Part shown: positions 36,123 to 44,525 of the stretch, piece after piece
How positions within the stretch are numbered: position 1 is the stretch's first letter
Layout of the letters: each line of letters begins with the position of its first letter
Assembly (NCBI GenBank): GCA_016125405.1
Contig: WGLW01000032.1
Location: 1 to 64,000, forward strand
Source: Alphaproteobacteria bacterium
Lineage (GTDB): Bacteria > Pseudomonadota > Alphaproteobacteria > Caulobacterales > Hyphomonadaceae
Direction of reading: 5' to 3'
Length of the DNA: 64,000 nucleotides
Notes under the pieces: model-generated
Databases searched by the model: none
The model's input: the letters and a program-made list of their open reading frames with translations, nothing else
What the model was told of the DNA's origin: nothing
Made by a program: the position numbers and the translations under genes

Positions 36123-36152
36123 CGGGCCCGCGGCTCATTCGCCGCGGGCCCG
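36123..36152 (+). terminator. Hairpin after the vWA gene
   Basis: CGGGCCCGCGGC (36123-36134) pairs with GCCGCGGGCCCG (36141-36152), a 12-bp stem with a 6-nt loop, 43 bp after the stop. No T-run follows; a GC-rich hairpin in this genome style can still mark transcript ends. Confidence 0.5.
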
Positions 36153-36232
36153 CTTCCCGCGCCGGACCCATACTCGGCCGAGGGGCGCTCAACCGGCTAG
36201 GTCAGGGCAGACGAGGTTCCTGAAACGTCAGA

Positions 36233-36571
36233 TCAGGCGGCCAGCAGCGCGCTCTCGGTTCCCGCGCTGCACACCGGCTCGAGACCAGCGTTGAGATCAG
36301 CCACATGCTGGCGGCGCCGGGAGATATCCGTGTCGGGCCGGACGAACACCGCCGTCGCCCCATAGCGCCGCGCCTCTCGCCAGCGGCAGAAGGCGCCGAT
36401 ATCGCCATCCACCCCGCCCTGGTCGCCAACGCGGATCACGCGCCAGCCACGTCCCTCCGGGGCCGCAAACAGCACCAGGCCGGGCACCTTCACCCAGTCC
36501 TGATCCACGCCCATACGCTCAAACCTGTAGGAGTCCCCGCTCCGGCCACAGAAGTTGACAGCTTCGATCAT
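36233..36571 (-). CDS. Small hypothetical protein with a LexA-like box at its start
   Basis: 112 aa from ATG 36571 (MIEAVNFCGRSGDSYRFERM), SD GGAG. I recognise no family; the sequence has SYRFERMGVDQDWVKVPGLV, RGWRVIRVGDQGGVDGD and a C-terminal RYGATAVFVRPDTDISRRRQ. No signal or TM. The promoter region has an alphaproteobacterial-type LexA repeat abutting the start codon and a promoter-like TTGCGT-N16-TATAAG, so DNA-damage induction is possible. Confidence 0.55.
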   Translation of the reverse strand: MIEAVNFCGRSGDSYRFERMGVDQDWVKVPGLVLFAAPEGRGWRVIRVGDQGGVDGDIGAFCRWREARRYGATAVFVRPDTDISRRRQHVADLNAGLEPVCSAGTESALLAA

Positions 36572-36586
36572 GTTCCTGCTCCGTTC
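36572..36586 (-). promoter_or_regulatory. Candidate LexA box (GTTC-N7-GTTC)
   Basis: On the plus strand GTTC (36572-36575), seven bases, GTTC (36583-36586) immediately adjoins the start codon of the 112-aa minus-strand gene. GTTC-N7-GTTC is the direct-repeat operator of LexA in alphaproteobacteria. Its location downstream of the -10 is unusual, since typical boxes overlap the promoter, and the two GTTCs also arise from purine-rich SD-like sequence, so chance is possible. Confidence 0.4.
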
Positions 36587-36703
36587 CTGTTCTCTCTTAT
36601 ATTCCCTTTTTGTTCTCACGCAAGCGGTAACCAAGAAAATTTTCGCGCGCGCGACGAGAATCGCGCTGCATCAGTTGAATTCGTTGGTAAATTTGTCGGG
36701 CTA

Positions 36704-38710
36704 TCAGCGGCTGCCGACCGTCTCCAGCGAGGACGACGCATCGTCGGCCGACTTCCGGCGCGACCAGCGGCTCCAGTAAGCGCTGTCCACATGCTCTTCG
36801 TAGTGGGCGGTGAGCCAGCTTCCGTAGAGCTCGTTCATCAGCTCGGACGTCGAGCTGACCATCGACACGCGGGGGATCATCACGTGATCCGCATCGCGGA
36901 ACATGTCTTCCGGCTTCGGATAGGTAGTGTCGTCCACGGTGCGGTTGCTCTGCAGGCTGAGGCTCGCGCCCTTCGCATCGCGCGCATCCAGCAGCGCCGG
37001 GAACGGGTTGGACATCGCCAGCGTGACAATGGAGTCGCCCGGCCGCATCGCGCCCCTGAGGTCCGCGACGCCAGCCATCACGACATGCATGTATTCGCCC
37101 TGCCGCAGGTCCTGGCGCCGCCCCAGCGCGCCGATAAGGGGCAGCAGCTCCCGCCGCCGCTCGGGCGTCGCGGCCTTTTCGAGAGGCGCCAGCGCGGATT
37201 CACGCTCGGCGATATAGACGCCTTTCAGCGCCAGCACGTCCGACCATTCGGCGGCGGGGCGCACTTCCTCGCGCCGCGCAGCACTCACCTGGTCCATCAT
37301 TGTCATGCTGCCGGAGAGCAGCGGGCTGGCCGCCAGCATCAGGAAGCTGCCCATGGCGGCGAAGCACGACATCCGGTCGGGCGAGACCGCCCAGACCCGC
37401 GAAACGCCATAGGCGCCCAGCGAGATCAGCGAGCAGATGCCGGTGTACTGGGCGTTCTGGTTGATGACGAAGATCGAGGCGACCAGCATGAAGCCGCCGA
37501 CCGCAACGTCCTTCGTGGTGACATTCCGCGACGCGGCCAGCACGGCCATCGGCGTCGTTGCCAGCAGGATGTCGGTGAGGTTTCGGCGGATCGCCAGAAA
37601 CAGCATGCCGGAACGGTTGCCGCTCACCTTCGTGACCGCGAACACATCGCCCAGATAGGCCGTCAGCGTGCCGGTGGCGACGCCGACCAGAAGAACGATC
37701 GCAAGGCTGAGGCCCGCGCCAACGCCCAGCGTGCGCAGCGGACGGGGGTTGGTCGTCGCATAGATCACCGCGCCCGCACCGGCGACGATGAAATAGGTCA
37801 GCTTCAGGTAGAACAGGAAAGCCAGGATCGCGGCGAGCACGGCGATCTCCGCGATCGCGGGCGCCGCTGGCCGAACCGGCGGGGCCAGGAAGGCGAACGC
37901 CGCGATCAGGCCAGCCCAGGCCCAGCGGTTGTAGAACATCGCCCACGTCAGGTTGTCGGTCAGCAGGAACGCGTCCTTGCCGAGGAAGGTGAAGCTGTCG
38001 CCGCCCCATTTGTCGAGCAGCGTTGCGGGCGTCGCGACCAGGAAGATGCTGACCACCAGCAGGACGGAAACCGCTGTCGGAAAGCGCCGCATCGACGCCC
38101 ACGCGCAGGCAAGCCCGAGCAGCAGCGCGACCGCCGCCGAAGCAAGCTCCACCGACCCGGCATAGCCGCCGATCAGTTTTGCCGCGAGGGCCGGAAGGTA
38201 GATCGCCACGGCGCCCAGCGGCGTCGGGAAATCGACCGACGGCGTCTGTCCCTGAAGCACGCGATGGGTCGAATCGAAGAAGATGAAGCTGTCGTGCATC
38301 ATCAGCGTGAAGACCGAGACCGGCCCCCAGAGAAACACGAGGTAGGCGCCGGCCAGCACCGCCGCGTAGCCCGCGGAGACCATGAAGCGGGCCCGTTCGG
38401 AGAGCGCCCCGGCCGTCGCCGAATACCGGACATGGGCCATCGCCACGATGACCAGGCACCCGGCGAAACAGACCCACTGCACCCCACCCACCAGCTGCGA
38501 CAGGGACAGCGGGTCGAAGCTCTCGCGAAGGAAGGCGCCCACATCCCCGCCGCCGCCATGGTGGATCGACAGCAGCGCCGGGCGCACCACAAAGGCCAGA
38601 ACCGCCCACAACAGCCCCACCAGGCCGATCCGGTCGGTCACCAGGAAGCGCAGCGCCGCAAGGGTGGTCCGGAACGCATCCTTTGTCCCGATCACGCTGG
38701 TCTGCGACAT
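36704..38710 (-). CDS. Polytopic membrane protein of unknown function
   Basis: 668 aa with about 12 predicted TM helices in residues 20-480 and a soluble C-terminal ~190 aa. Notable are HDSFIFFDSTHRVLQGQTPS and DFPTPLGAVAIYLPALAAKL, a loop organisation like GT-C glycosyltransferases (LLDKWGGDSFTFLGK...). The C-terminal domain has LVGGVQ-unrelated GDSIVTLAMSNPFPALLDAR and DADHVMIPRVSMVSSTSELM. The long antisense ORF over it is a shadow. A GT-C lipid-linked sugar transferase is one possibility; I cannot confirm it. Confidence 0.8.
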   Translation of the reverse strand: MSQTSVIGTKDAFRTTLAALRFLVTDRIGLVGLLWAVLAFVVRPALLSIHHGGGGDVGAFLRESFDPLSLSQLVGGVQWVCFAGCLVIVAMAHVRYSATAGALSERARFMVSAGYAAVLAGAYLVFLWGPVSVFTLMMHDSFIFFDSTHRVLQGQTPSVDFPTPLGAVAIYLPALAAKLIGGYAGSVELASAAVALLLGLACAWASMRRFPTAVSVLLVVSIFLVATPATLLDKWGGDSFTFLGKDAFLLTDNLTWAMFYNRWAWAGLIAAFAFLAPPVRPAAPAIAEIAVLAAILAFLFYLKLTYFIVAGAGAVIYATTNPRPLRTLGVGAGLSLAIVLLVGVATGTLTAYLGDVFAVTKVSGNRSGMLFLAIRRNLTDILLATTPMAVLAASRNVTTKDVAVGGFMLVASIFVINQNAQYTGICSLISLGAYGVSRVWAVSPDRMSCFAAMGSFLMLAASPLLSGSMTMMDQVSAARREEVRPAAEWSDVLALKGVYIAERESALAPLEKAATPERRRELLPLIGALGRRQDLRQGEYMHVVMAGVADLRGAMRPGDSIVTLAMSNPFPALLDARDAKGASLSLQSNRTVDDTTYPKPEDMFRDADHVMIPRVSMVSSTSELMNELYGSWLTAHYEEHVDSAYWSRWSRRKSADDASSSLETVGSR

Positions 38711-38832
38711 CCCCGGCCCTCATGCGCTGGACGTGATTCTCGCCCGCACCATCGGCGCCTAAGGTTAACGGTCCTTGATCGCCGGGGCTTTGCGCCTTGT
38801 ATCCGCGCCCCAAACATCTGACATTACAGCCC

Positions 38833-39294
38833 ATGTCCGCACCGCATCTCGCCTGCAGCCCGGAGACCCTCGCCGACAGCCTGAAACAGGCCGAAAGCCT
38901 CGTGGAAAAACGCGGCGGCCGCCTCACGCCCCTGCGGCGCAAGGTGCTCACGCTGCTGCTGGAATCGCACGGCCCAGCCAAGGCCTACGACCTCCTGGAA
39001 CAGATGGGCGACGAGGTCGCGGCCAAGCCGCCCTCGGTTTACCGCTCGCTGGATTTCCTGCTGGAGATGGGCCTCGCCCACCGTATCGAAAGCCTCAACG
39101 CCTTCGTCGCCTGCGGCCACTGGGATCACGGCCACGCCGCCGTCTTCCTGATCTGCGAGAACTGCGGCTCGGCGGGCGAGCTTCACGCCGGCGACAGCCT
39201 GCGCAAGCTCTCCGAGGAAGTCGAGGCGGTGAACTTCAGGATGCGCAGCGCCGTGATCGAGATCCGCGGCCTTTGCGAAAAATGCGCGGCCTAG
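38833..39294 (+). CDS. zur: Fur-family transcriptional regulator, Zur type
   Basis: 153 aa from ATG 38833. Winged helix: GGRLTPLRRKVLTLLLESHG, KPPSVYRSLDFLLEMGLAHR. Metal and dimerisation part: VACGHWDHGHAAVFLICENC and LCEKCAA give the two CxxC structural zinc pairs. The H-W-D-H-G-H segment is typical of Zur. Predicted zinc-sensing repressor. It ends at 39294 immediately before the next ATG. Confidence 0.85.
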   Translation: MSAPHLACSPETLADSLKQAESLVEKRGGRLTPLRRKVLTLLLESHGPAKAYDLLEQMGDEVAAKPPSVYRSLDFLLEMGLAHRIESLNAFVACGHWDHGHAAVFLICENCGSAGELHAGDSLRKLSEEVEAVNFRMRSAVIEIRGLCEKCAA

Positions 39295-39741
39295 ATGGTC
39301 AAGGCCGACCAACCCACGATCCTCTTCCGCCTTACCGTCCACGGCCCCGTCGCCGGCGCGACGTATAGCCTGCAGGGCAAGGACGGCGTTGTGGTCGACA
39401 CGCGCAAGTCGACCGGCCGGGCGATGGTGTTTGACGTGCCCGTCCGCATCGCCGCCAACGCCGATGGCAAATTCCGCGTGCTCGGAGACTACGTCCGCAC
39501 CGAAGGCAGGACGCGGCGCTTCTTCTACATCGCCAGCGGCGAACAGGCGGGCGACGCGAAAGCGTGCGGCGGGCGACGCGCCAAGATCGACTTTCCGGTC
39601 ATCACCCACCAGCTCGCGACGCTGGCGGCGAAAGGCGGCCTCGTCATGGAAGCCGGCATGGCGGGCGCCGCCAAGGACGGCGGCCCCACAGCGGCGACAG
39701 TCAAGCTGGTTCCGGGCTGGAAGATCGCGACGGCGAAATAA
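39295..39741 (+). CDS. DUF5990 family protein
   Basis: 148 aa beginning at the base after the zur stop, so translation is probably coupled. Beta-rich DUF5990 pattern: ILFRLTVHGPVAGATYSLQG at the start, GRAMVFDVPVRIAANADGKF and RFFYIASGEQAGD. Members are small cytoplasmic proteins of unknown function. Coupling to zur hints at a metal-related role, but only by position. Confidence 0.75.
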   Translation: MVKADQPTILFRLTVHGPVAGATYSLQGKDGVVVDTRKSTGRAMVFDVPVRIAANADGKFRVLGDYVRTEGRTRRFFYIASGEQAGDAKACGGRRAKIDFPVITHQLATLAAKGGLVMEAGMAGAAKDGGPTAATVKLVPGWKIATAK

Positions 39742-39850
39742 TCGTCAGGGTGGACGCTTGAGAGAGACTGAAGCGATACGCGTCAATCTGGTTAGCGGAA
39801 GCCGCCGCGACGGATTTCCATTCGCAGTAGGATCAGCGGCGTTTCGGCAA

Positions 39851-40288
39851 ATGGCTGCGATTCTTCTTGCTCTGTCAGCCAGCCTGAGCCTGGCAACCGC
39901 TTGCATCCACAATCAGCCGACGGTCGCAAAGAACGCTCGAGGCCCAACATTCATTCAGTTCGAACAAGTGGGAGATGATGCGCTCTCACTTCGGTTCGCC
40001 ACTGCAATCCTTGCCGACGTCAAGGCAAGCAACGTTGTTCAGTTGCCCCACTCCTTTTCCGATCCCTACAGTTTTGTCTTCAAGATCGAGACAAACGTGA
40101 AGCCGGTCACGACCCGGTCTGGTTCTTCGGACAATGATGGATTCGTCTATGACATTCGCCTCTATGACGCAGAAAAGAAAAACACATTGAAACTCATGAC
40201 CGGGACCTGCATCGTCCTCGATATGGACTCCTGCACCCGCGAAATACTGCGTGAAACGGAAGATTTCATTCTGAGCCACACGCCATGA
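39851..40288 (+). CDS. Hypothetical lipoprotein
   Basis: 145 aa from ATG 39851: signal with lipobox (MAAILLALSASLSLATACIH, Cys18). The rest (THNQP..., FEQVGDDALSLRFATAILAD, SDPYSFVFKIETNV) has no family I know. It overlaps the thioesterase start by 4 bp. The upstream open frame back to 39389 is antisense-type noise from the DUF5990 gene. Confidence 0.55.
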   Translation: MAAILLALSASLSLATACIHNQPTVAKNARGPTFIQFEQVGDDALSLRFATAILADVKASNVVQLPHSFSDPYSFVFKIETNVKPVTTRSGSSDNDGFVYDIRLYDAEKKNTLKLMTGTCIVLDMDSCTREILRETEDFILSHTP

Positions 40289-41217
40289 TCGAAGTCTATC
40301 GCGGCAGCGCCAACGCATGGGAATGCGACGAGATGGGGCACATGAATGTGCGCTTCTACGTCGCCAAGATGATGGAGGGCCTCGCCGAACTCGCCCACCA
40401 GGCCGGCCTGCGCCATGTCTTCCGTCCGCGCGCCAACTCCACGCTGGTTCCGCGCGACCAGCACATCCGCTTCCTGCGCGAGGCGCTGGCGGGCAAGCCC
40501 ATCGTCATGCGCGCCTGCGTGCTTGAGGTCACCGACACCTCCGCGCTGATCTATCAGCAGATCGACCACGCTTCCGGCGATCCGTGCGCCACCTTCCGCA
40601 CCTGGGTCGATCATGTCGACGTCGACATGGGCGTCCCGTTTCCGTGGACGCCAAGGGCCCGCGCCGCGCTGGAAGCGCTGAAGGGCGAGGCGCCCGCCGC
40701 CATCGGCCCGCGCTCGATCGACATGTCCGCGCCGCCCCGCCCCAAAGCGACCATCGCCCAGGCCGACGCCGCCTCAGCGCTCACCATCGGCCGCGGCGTG
40801 TTCCAGCTGGCCGAATGCGACCTGCACGGGCGCCTGATGCCCGAACTCTTCATCGGCCGCGTCTCCGACAGCATCTCCAACCTGCTGTGGGACTGGCGCG
40901 CCGCGCTGGCCAAAGCCGCCACGGATCGCGGCGAGGAGCTGCCGCGCACCGGCGGCGCCGTCCTCGAATACCGCATCGTCTATCGCCGCTGGCCGCGCGC
41001 CGGCGACCGCTTCGTCATCCGCTCGACGCTGGGCGAGGTGAAGGAGAAGATGAACACCTACATCCACTGGGTGCTGGACCCTGACACCGGCGAAGCCTGG
41101 TGCACCTCACAAGCCGTCGCCGTCGCCCTCAACCTCGACACCCGCAAGATCATCCCGGCGCCGCCCGAACAGATGAAGGCGCTGAAGAAGCACATGCCGT
41201 CCGGGCTGACGGTTTGA
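40285..41217 (+). CDS. Double-hotdog acyl-CoA thioesterase
   Basis: 310 aa with two hotdog domains. The first has YRGSANAWECDEMGHMNVRF (4HBT-type Asp/Glu-Met-Gly-His-Met-Asn motif) and STLVPRDQHIRFLREALAGK; the second has GRGVFQLAECDLHGRLMPEL (a second D-L-H-G-R-L site) and GAVLEYRIVYRRWPRAGDRF. Length and double domain resemble bacterial BACH-like or YbgC-type dimer-in-one enzymes. The last 198 bp are duplicated downstream at 41847. Confidence 0.85.
   Translation: MIEVYRGSANAWECDEMGHMNVRFYVAKMMEGLAELAHQAGLRHVFRPRANSTLVPRDQHIRFLREALAGKPIVMRACVLEVTDTSALIYQQIDHASGDPCATFRTWVDHVDVDMGVPFPWTPRARAALEALKGEAPAAIGPRSIDMSAPPRPKATIAQADAASALTIGRGVFQLAECDLHGRLMPELFIGRVSDSISNLLWDWRAALAKAATDRGEELPRTGGAVLEYRIVYRRWPRAGDRFVIRSTLGEVKEKMNTYIHWVLDPDTGEAWCTSQAVAVALNLDTRKIIPAPPEQMKALKKHMPSGLTV
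41020..41217 (+). repeat. Direct repeat copy A (tail of the thioesterase gene)
   Basis: This 198-bp copy pairs with 41847-42044 without gaps; nine mismatches (about 95% identity). The repeats bracket the 629-bp segment holding the lipoprotein gene. Copy A is the functional C-terminal 65 codons of the thioesterase. Confidence 0.95.
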
Positions 41218-41251
41218 CGGAGCGGCGCCAACCGGAGCAGGAGGTCCCTGC

Positions 41252-41845
41252 ATGCGACAACGCTTTCTGATGCTTGTTCTTGCCACGGGACTGGCGGCCA
41301 GCTGCGTCGCGGTCGGGAAGGACAACCCTCAGCCGGGTGGAGTGGTCTGGACGGAAGACAAGGCGATCAGCTGGATGCCCGCCAACCTCGGAGGCGGCAA
41401 GGCCGGAACGAAAGGCTGGGCCTACGTTCAGGTGTTCGCCCCGCCATCGGCTTCGGAATGCTGGGTCGACTCGTCGATATTCAGCGCCAGCGCCAGTAAT
41501 CCGCATCCCCGCGGAACGCCCGATCAAAGCGGCGCGGTCCTCCTCACAGTCCGCAACGAACAACGATCCTCGAGCTTCAGCTGCCGAACACCCTCGGGCG
41601 TCCAGACGCGCGTCGTGCAGTCCGAACAGGTCGTCCGGACGCGAACATCTCCCTATCGCAAACCTTCCGTCTCAAAATACTGGCTCGTTCCGCCTCTGGC
41701 GCACATAAACCCGAACGACCCGCAGGGCGCCGCTCACTGGGACGCCTTCAATCGAACCCTCTGTCAGTCAGACCCCACGATCGTTTATTCGCTATGCAAG
41801 GAAGACCGGCTGGAACACATGAAGGCGCGCGACCTCTCCGGATGA
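41252..41845 (+). CDS. Hypothetical lipoprotein between direct repeats
   Basis: 197 aa with lipobox in LATGLAASCVAVG (Cys18). Contains VWTEDKAISWMPANLGGGKA, GWAYVQVFAPPSASECWVDS and about five more cysteines, probably disulfide-bonded in the periplasm. No family recognised. It lies between the two thioesterase-tail repeats, one base before copy B, which suggests it arrived with the duplication. Confidence 0.6.
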   Translation: MRQRFLMLVLATGLAASCVAVGKDNPQPGGVVWTEDKAISWMPANLGGGKAGTKGWAYVQVFAPPSASECWVDSSIFSASASNPHPRGTPDQSGAVLLTVRNEQRSSSFSCRTPSGVQTRVVQSEQVVRTRTSPYRKPSVSKYWLVPPLAHINPNDPQGAAHWDAFNRTLCQSDPTIVYSLCKEDRLEHMKARDLSG

Positions 41846-41846
41846 A

Positions 41847-42044
41847 CGCTCGACGCTGGGCTAGGTGAGGGAGAAGATGAACACCTACATCCACTGGGTG
41901 CTGGACCCGGACACCGGCGAAGCCTGGTGTACCTCCCAAGCCGTCGCCGTCGCCCTCAACCTCGACACCCGCAAGATCATCCCCGCGCCGCTCGAACAGA
42001 TGAAAGCGCTGAAGAAGCGCATGCCGTCCGGGCTGACGGTTTGA
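41847..42044 (+). pseudogene. Duplicated 3' end of the acyl-CoA thioesterase gene (direct repeat copy B)
   Basis: A gapless copy of 41020-41217, including the final TGA at 42042-42044. Differences: one nonsense change (GAG to TAG at the fifth codon of the repeat), three missense (K to R, P to L, H to R) and five synonymous. There is no start codon or RBS and the upstream 5/6 of the gene is absent, so it is non-coding. Confidence 0.92.
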
Positions 42045-42051
42045 AGCCGGC

Positions 42052-43830
42052 CTAGCCCGCCGCCTGAGCGTCCGGGCCTTGGCCCTCGAACCGGGCATAG
42101 GCCTTCTTCATCATGGCGACAAAGCGTGGATGTTCGCGCACCGGATCCAGCGTGTTGTCCTTGTCCATCCACTTCAGCATCCCCAGTGCGAAGTCGTCGA
42201 CAAAAGGCGCCAGCAGATCCATCACGCCATCAATATCCTTCAATTGCGCCATCGCGCAGGCGAGGTTGTAGTGAAGGTCGCCATTGTCCGGATCGAGGAG
42301 GATGGCGCGCTGCGTCCATTCTTTCGCGCGTTCCGTTTCACCCAGGGTCGCCAGGTCATTCACGCCGAACGCCAGCGCACTGCCGTTGTCCGGCTCCGCC
42401 TCGATGATCTTCTCGACCCGCGAAAGACTGCGGCGCGCAGCGGCGATCTCGTTGTCCTTCTGCCCCAGCGCCATGTAGGCCTGCAGGATCATGCCAGACG
42501 CGCGATAGCCGACCGGATCGAGTGCGATCGCGCGTTCATAAGCCTCGATGCCCCGCTCCCACAGCCCAAGACTGACGCAGGCGTAGCCGACGGCATTGAG
42601 CGCATCGACGGAATTTTCGTCTCGCTTCACGCCCTCCTCGGCCGCAGCCAGCGCTTCTTCGAACCGGCCCAGCCGCACCAGAACAGACGAACGGGCCGCA
42701 TAGGCCTCGGCCAGATCCGGATCCAGCTTGATCGCCCGCTCCGCCGCCTCGGACCCGTCGGGCACGTCAAGGCCGCGCTGGTGCATGATCGACTGGCGCG
42801 ACGCCAGCATCGCCCAGGCCTGCGCAAAGCCGGAATCCAGTTTCACCGCCTTCTGGCAGATGCGGGCGATCAGAGGCTCGTGCCGCTCGCTTCCCTGATC
42901 GGCGAACCGCCGCGCCAGCAGGTAAAGCTTGTACGCCTCGAAATTCTGCGAGCCGCGCTTCTCGATCGCCTTCTTCTCCGCCGGCGCCAGTTTCAGCTTC
43001 AGCGCATTGACGATGGCTTCGGAAATCTCGTCCTGAATCGCGAAGATGTCGTCCAGCGTGCGGTCAAAGCGCTCCGCCCATATCTGCGAGTCGGTCGCCG
43101 AGGCCAGCAACTGCGCGGTGATCCGAACGCGATTGCCGGACTTGCGCACGCTGCCTTCGAGGATGTGGCTGACGCCCAATTGCCGTGCGATCTGCGCCGC
43201 CGCGACCGTCTTGCCCTTGAACCCGAACGCGGTGTTGCGCGACACGACAGACAGCGCCGACACTTTCCCGAGATCGGTGATGATGTCTTCGGTCACGCCG
43301 TCGCTGAAATACTCCTGCTCGGGATCGCCGCTCATGTTGGCGAAAGGAAGGATCAGGATGGCCGGGCGACCGTCGTCAGCGGCGCCCTGGGATGCCTGCG
43401 CCGGCGCCAAAGCCGCGGCCGGAAGCTGCGGCGCGGTCCGCACTTCCAGCAACTTGCGCACGTCTGCGACAAATGTCCGCCAAACCTTGTCGTCCTTCTC
43501 GCCATGCCAGTGCGACAGGTCGGTCGTCTGCGTCAGCTCGAACATGATCGGACGGTCGCAGGGCTCGATCATCGCCGGCATGATTGTCTTGTTGCGATCG
43601 GCCAGCGTGGCCTCCGCCCGCACCCACCGCGAGGTCACGGAGGTCTTCGACCACAGCACGACAACCGCCTTGGCGGTCTTCAGCGCGTTTTCGGTCACCT
43701 CGTCGTAGGCTTCGCCTGCACGCAGCGTCACATCCCACCAGACGCTGAAACCGCCGCTCTCAAGCGCCTCGGCGAAGAGCCGCGCCCTGGCCTTGTCCTC
43801 GCGGCTGTAGGAAAGAAAGATGTCCGGCAC
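42052..43830 (-). CDS. TIR domain protein with a TolB_N-like/cyclase-associated domain and TPRs
   Basis: 592 aa. N-terminal TIR-type domain (MPDIFLSYSREDKARARLFA, GFSVWWDVTLRAGEAYDEVT, AVVVLWSKTSVTSRWVRAEA). Middle domain ILILPFANMSGDPEQEYFSD, GVTEDIITDLGKVSALSVVS and HILEGSVRKSGNRVRITAQL as in the N-terminal part of CadC/adenylate cyclase-type TPR proteins. C-terminal ~280 aa of TPR repeats (DLAEAYAARSSVLVRLGRFE). No cyclase catalytic domain, no TM segment seen. Signalling or defence roles are both possible; the neighbours do not decide. Confidence 0.85.
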   Translation of the reverse strand: MPDIFLSYSREDKARARLFAEALESGGFSVWWDVTLRAGEAYDEVTENALKTAKAVVVLWSKTSVTSRWVRAEATLADRNKTIMPAMIEPCDRPIMFELTQTTDLSHWHGEKDDKVWRTFVADVRKLLEVRTAPQLPAAALAPAQASQGAADDGRPAILILPFANMSGDPEQEYFSDGVTEDIITDLGKVSALSVVSRNTAFGFKGKTVAAAQIARQLGVSHILEGSVRKSGNRVRITAQLLASATDSQIWAERFDRTLDDIFAIQDEISEAIVNALKLKLAPAEKKAIEKRGSQNFEAYKLYLLARRFADQGSERHEPLIARICQKAVKLDSGFAQAWAMLASRQSIMHQRGLDVPDGSEAAERAIKLDPDLAEAYAARSSVLVRLGRFEEALAAAEEGVKRDENSVDALNAVGYACVSLGLWERGIEAYERAIALDPVGYRASGMILQAYMALGQKDNEIAAARRSLSRVEKIIEAEPDNGSALAFGVNDLATLGETERAKEWTQRAILLDPDNGDLHYNLACAMAQLKDIDGVMDLLAPFVDDFALGMLKWMDKDNTLDPVREHPRFVAMMKKAYARFEGQGPDAQAAG

Positions 43831-43903
43831 GACCCAGCCTGCTCTATGACCCGGCCGTCAACCTACAGCATGACATCCGCCCGGTCGATGTCCCAGCCTC
43901 ACG

Positions 43904-44335
43904 TCATGGGGTCCGGTTCGACATCTTCTCGATCAGCGCGCGTTCTTCCTGCGCCACGTCCGGGCCGAAATCTTCCGGCTCGTAGATTTCGCGGATCTCG
44001 ATCATCTCGCCTGCCGGGCACGGCGCCTGGCGCGCCCACGCGATGGCGTCGGCCAGCGTATCGGCCTTGATCAGCCAGTAGCCGCCCAGCACTTCCTTGG
44101 TCTCGGTGAAGGGCCCGTCGATCACGGTGGCGGACCCGCGCCCGCCAAACTTCACCCGCGCGCCCTTGCGCGTGGGCTTGAGGCCATCGCCGCCCAGCAG
44201 GACGCCCGCCTCCACCATGCGCGTGTTGAAGGCCATCATCGCCGCCAGCAATTCCTGGCCTTCGGGCCCCTCGGGCACCGGGCTGGTTTCCGTCTCGGCC
44301 GCCGGGCCGGGATACATCAGCATCATGAAACGCAT
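43904..44335 (-). CDS. YciI family protein (YCII-related domain)
   Basis: 143 aa from ATG 44335 (MRFMMLMYPGPAAETETSPV). Ferredoxin-like YCII fold: MMAFNTRMVEAGVLLGGDGL, DGPFTETKEVLGGYWLIKAD (DGPF/DGPFaE motif) and MIEIREIYEPEDFGPDV at the end. YciI-like proteins are proposed cyclic-acyl or dehalogenase-like, often beside ECF sigma factors; none here. Longer ORF start at 44413 is not supported. Confidence 0.85.
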   Translation of the reverse strand: MRFMMLMYPGPAAETETSPVPEGPEGQELLAAMMAFNTRMVEAGVLLGGDGLKPTRKGARVKFGGRGSATVIDGPFTETKEVLGGYWLIKADTLADAIAWARQAPCPAGEMIEIREIYEPEDFGPDVAQEERALIEKMSNRTP

Positions 44336-44525
44336 GGCATTTTTCCTTTCGCCGGCCCGCAAACCGCAGGCTCCCACGAGACCAGGACGAACCGCCAGCG
44401 CAAATTCCGACATTTGCGCGCGCCGTCGTCACAAGGAATATGGACCAGCAAGCGCCCCGCCCCCCTCTCCCTGGACGCCCCGCCCGCCGGGCCTGTAAGA
44501 CGGACCGGCAAATCCTGGGATCACG

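Noticed and set aside
36305..38821. Plus-strand ORF of 838 codons
   Set aside because: It is antisense to the 668-aa polytopic membrane protein and has shadow-like Arg/Gln/His-rich composition with no domain.
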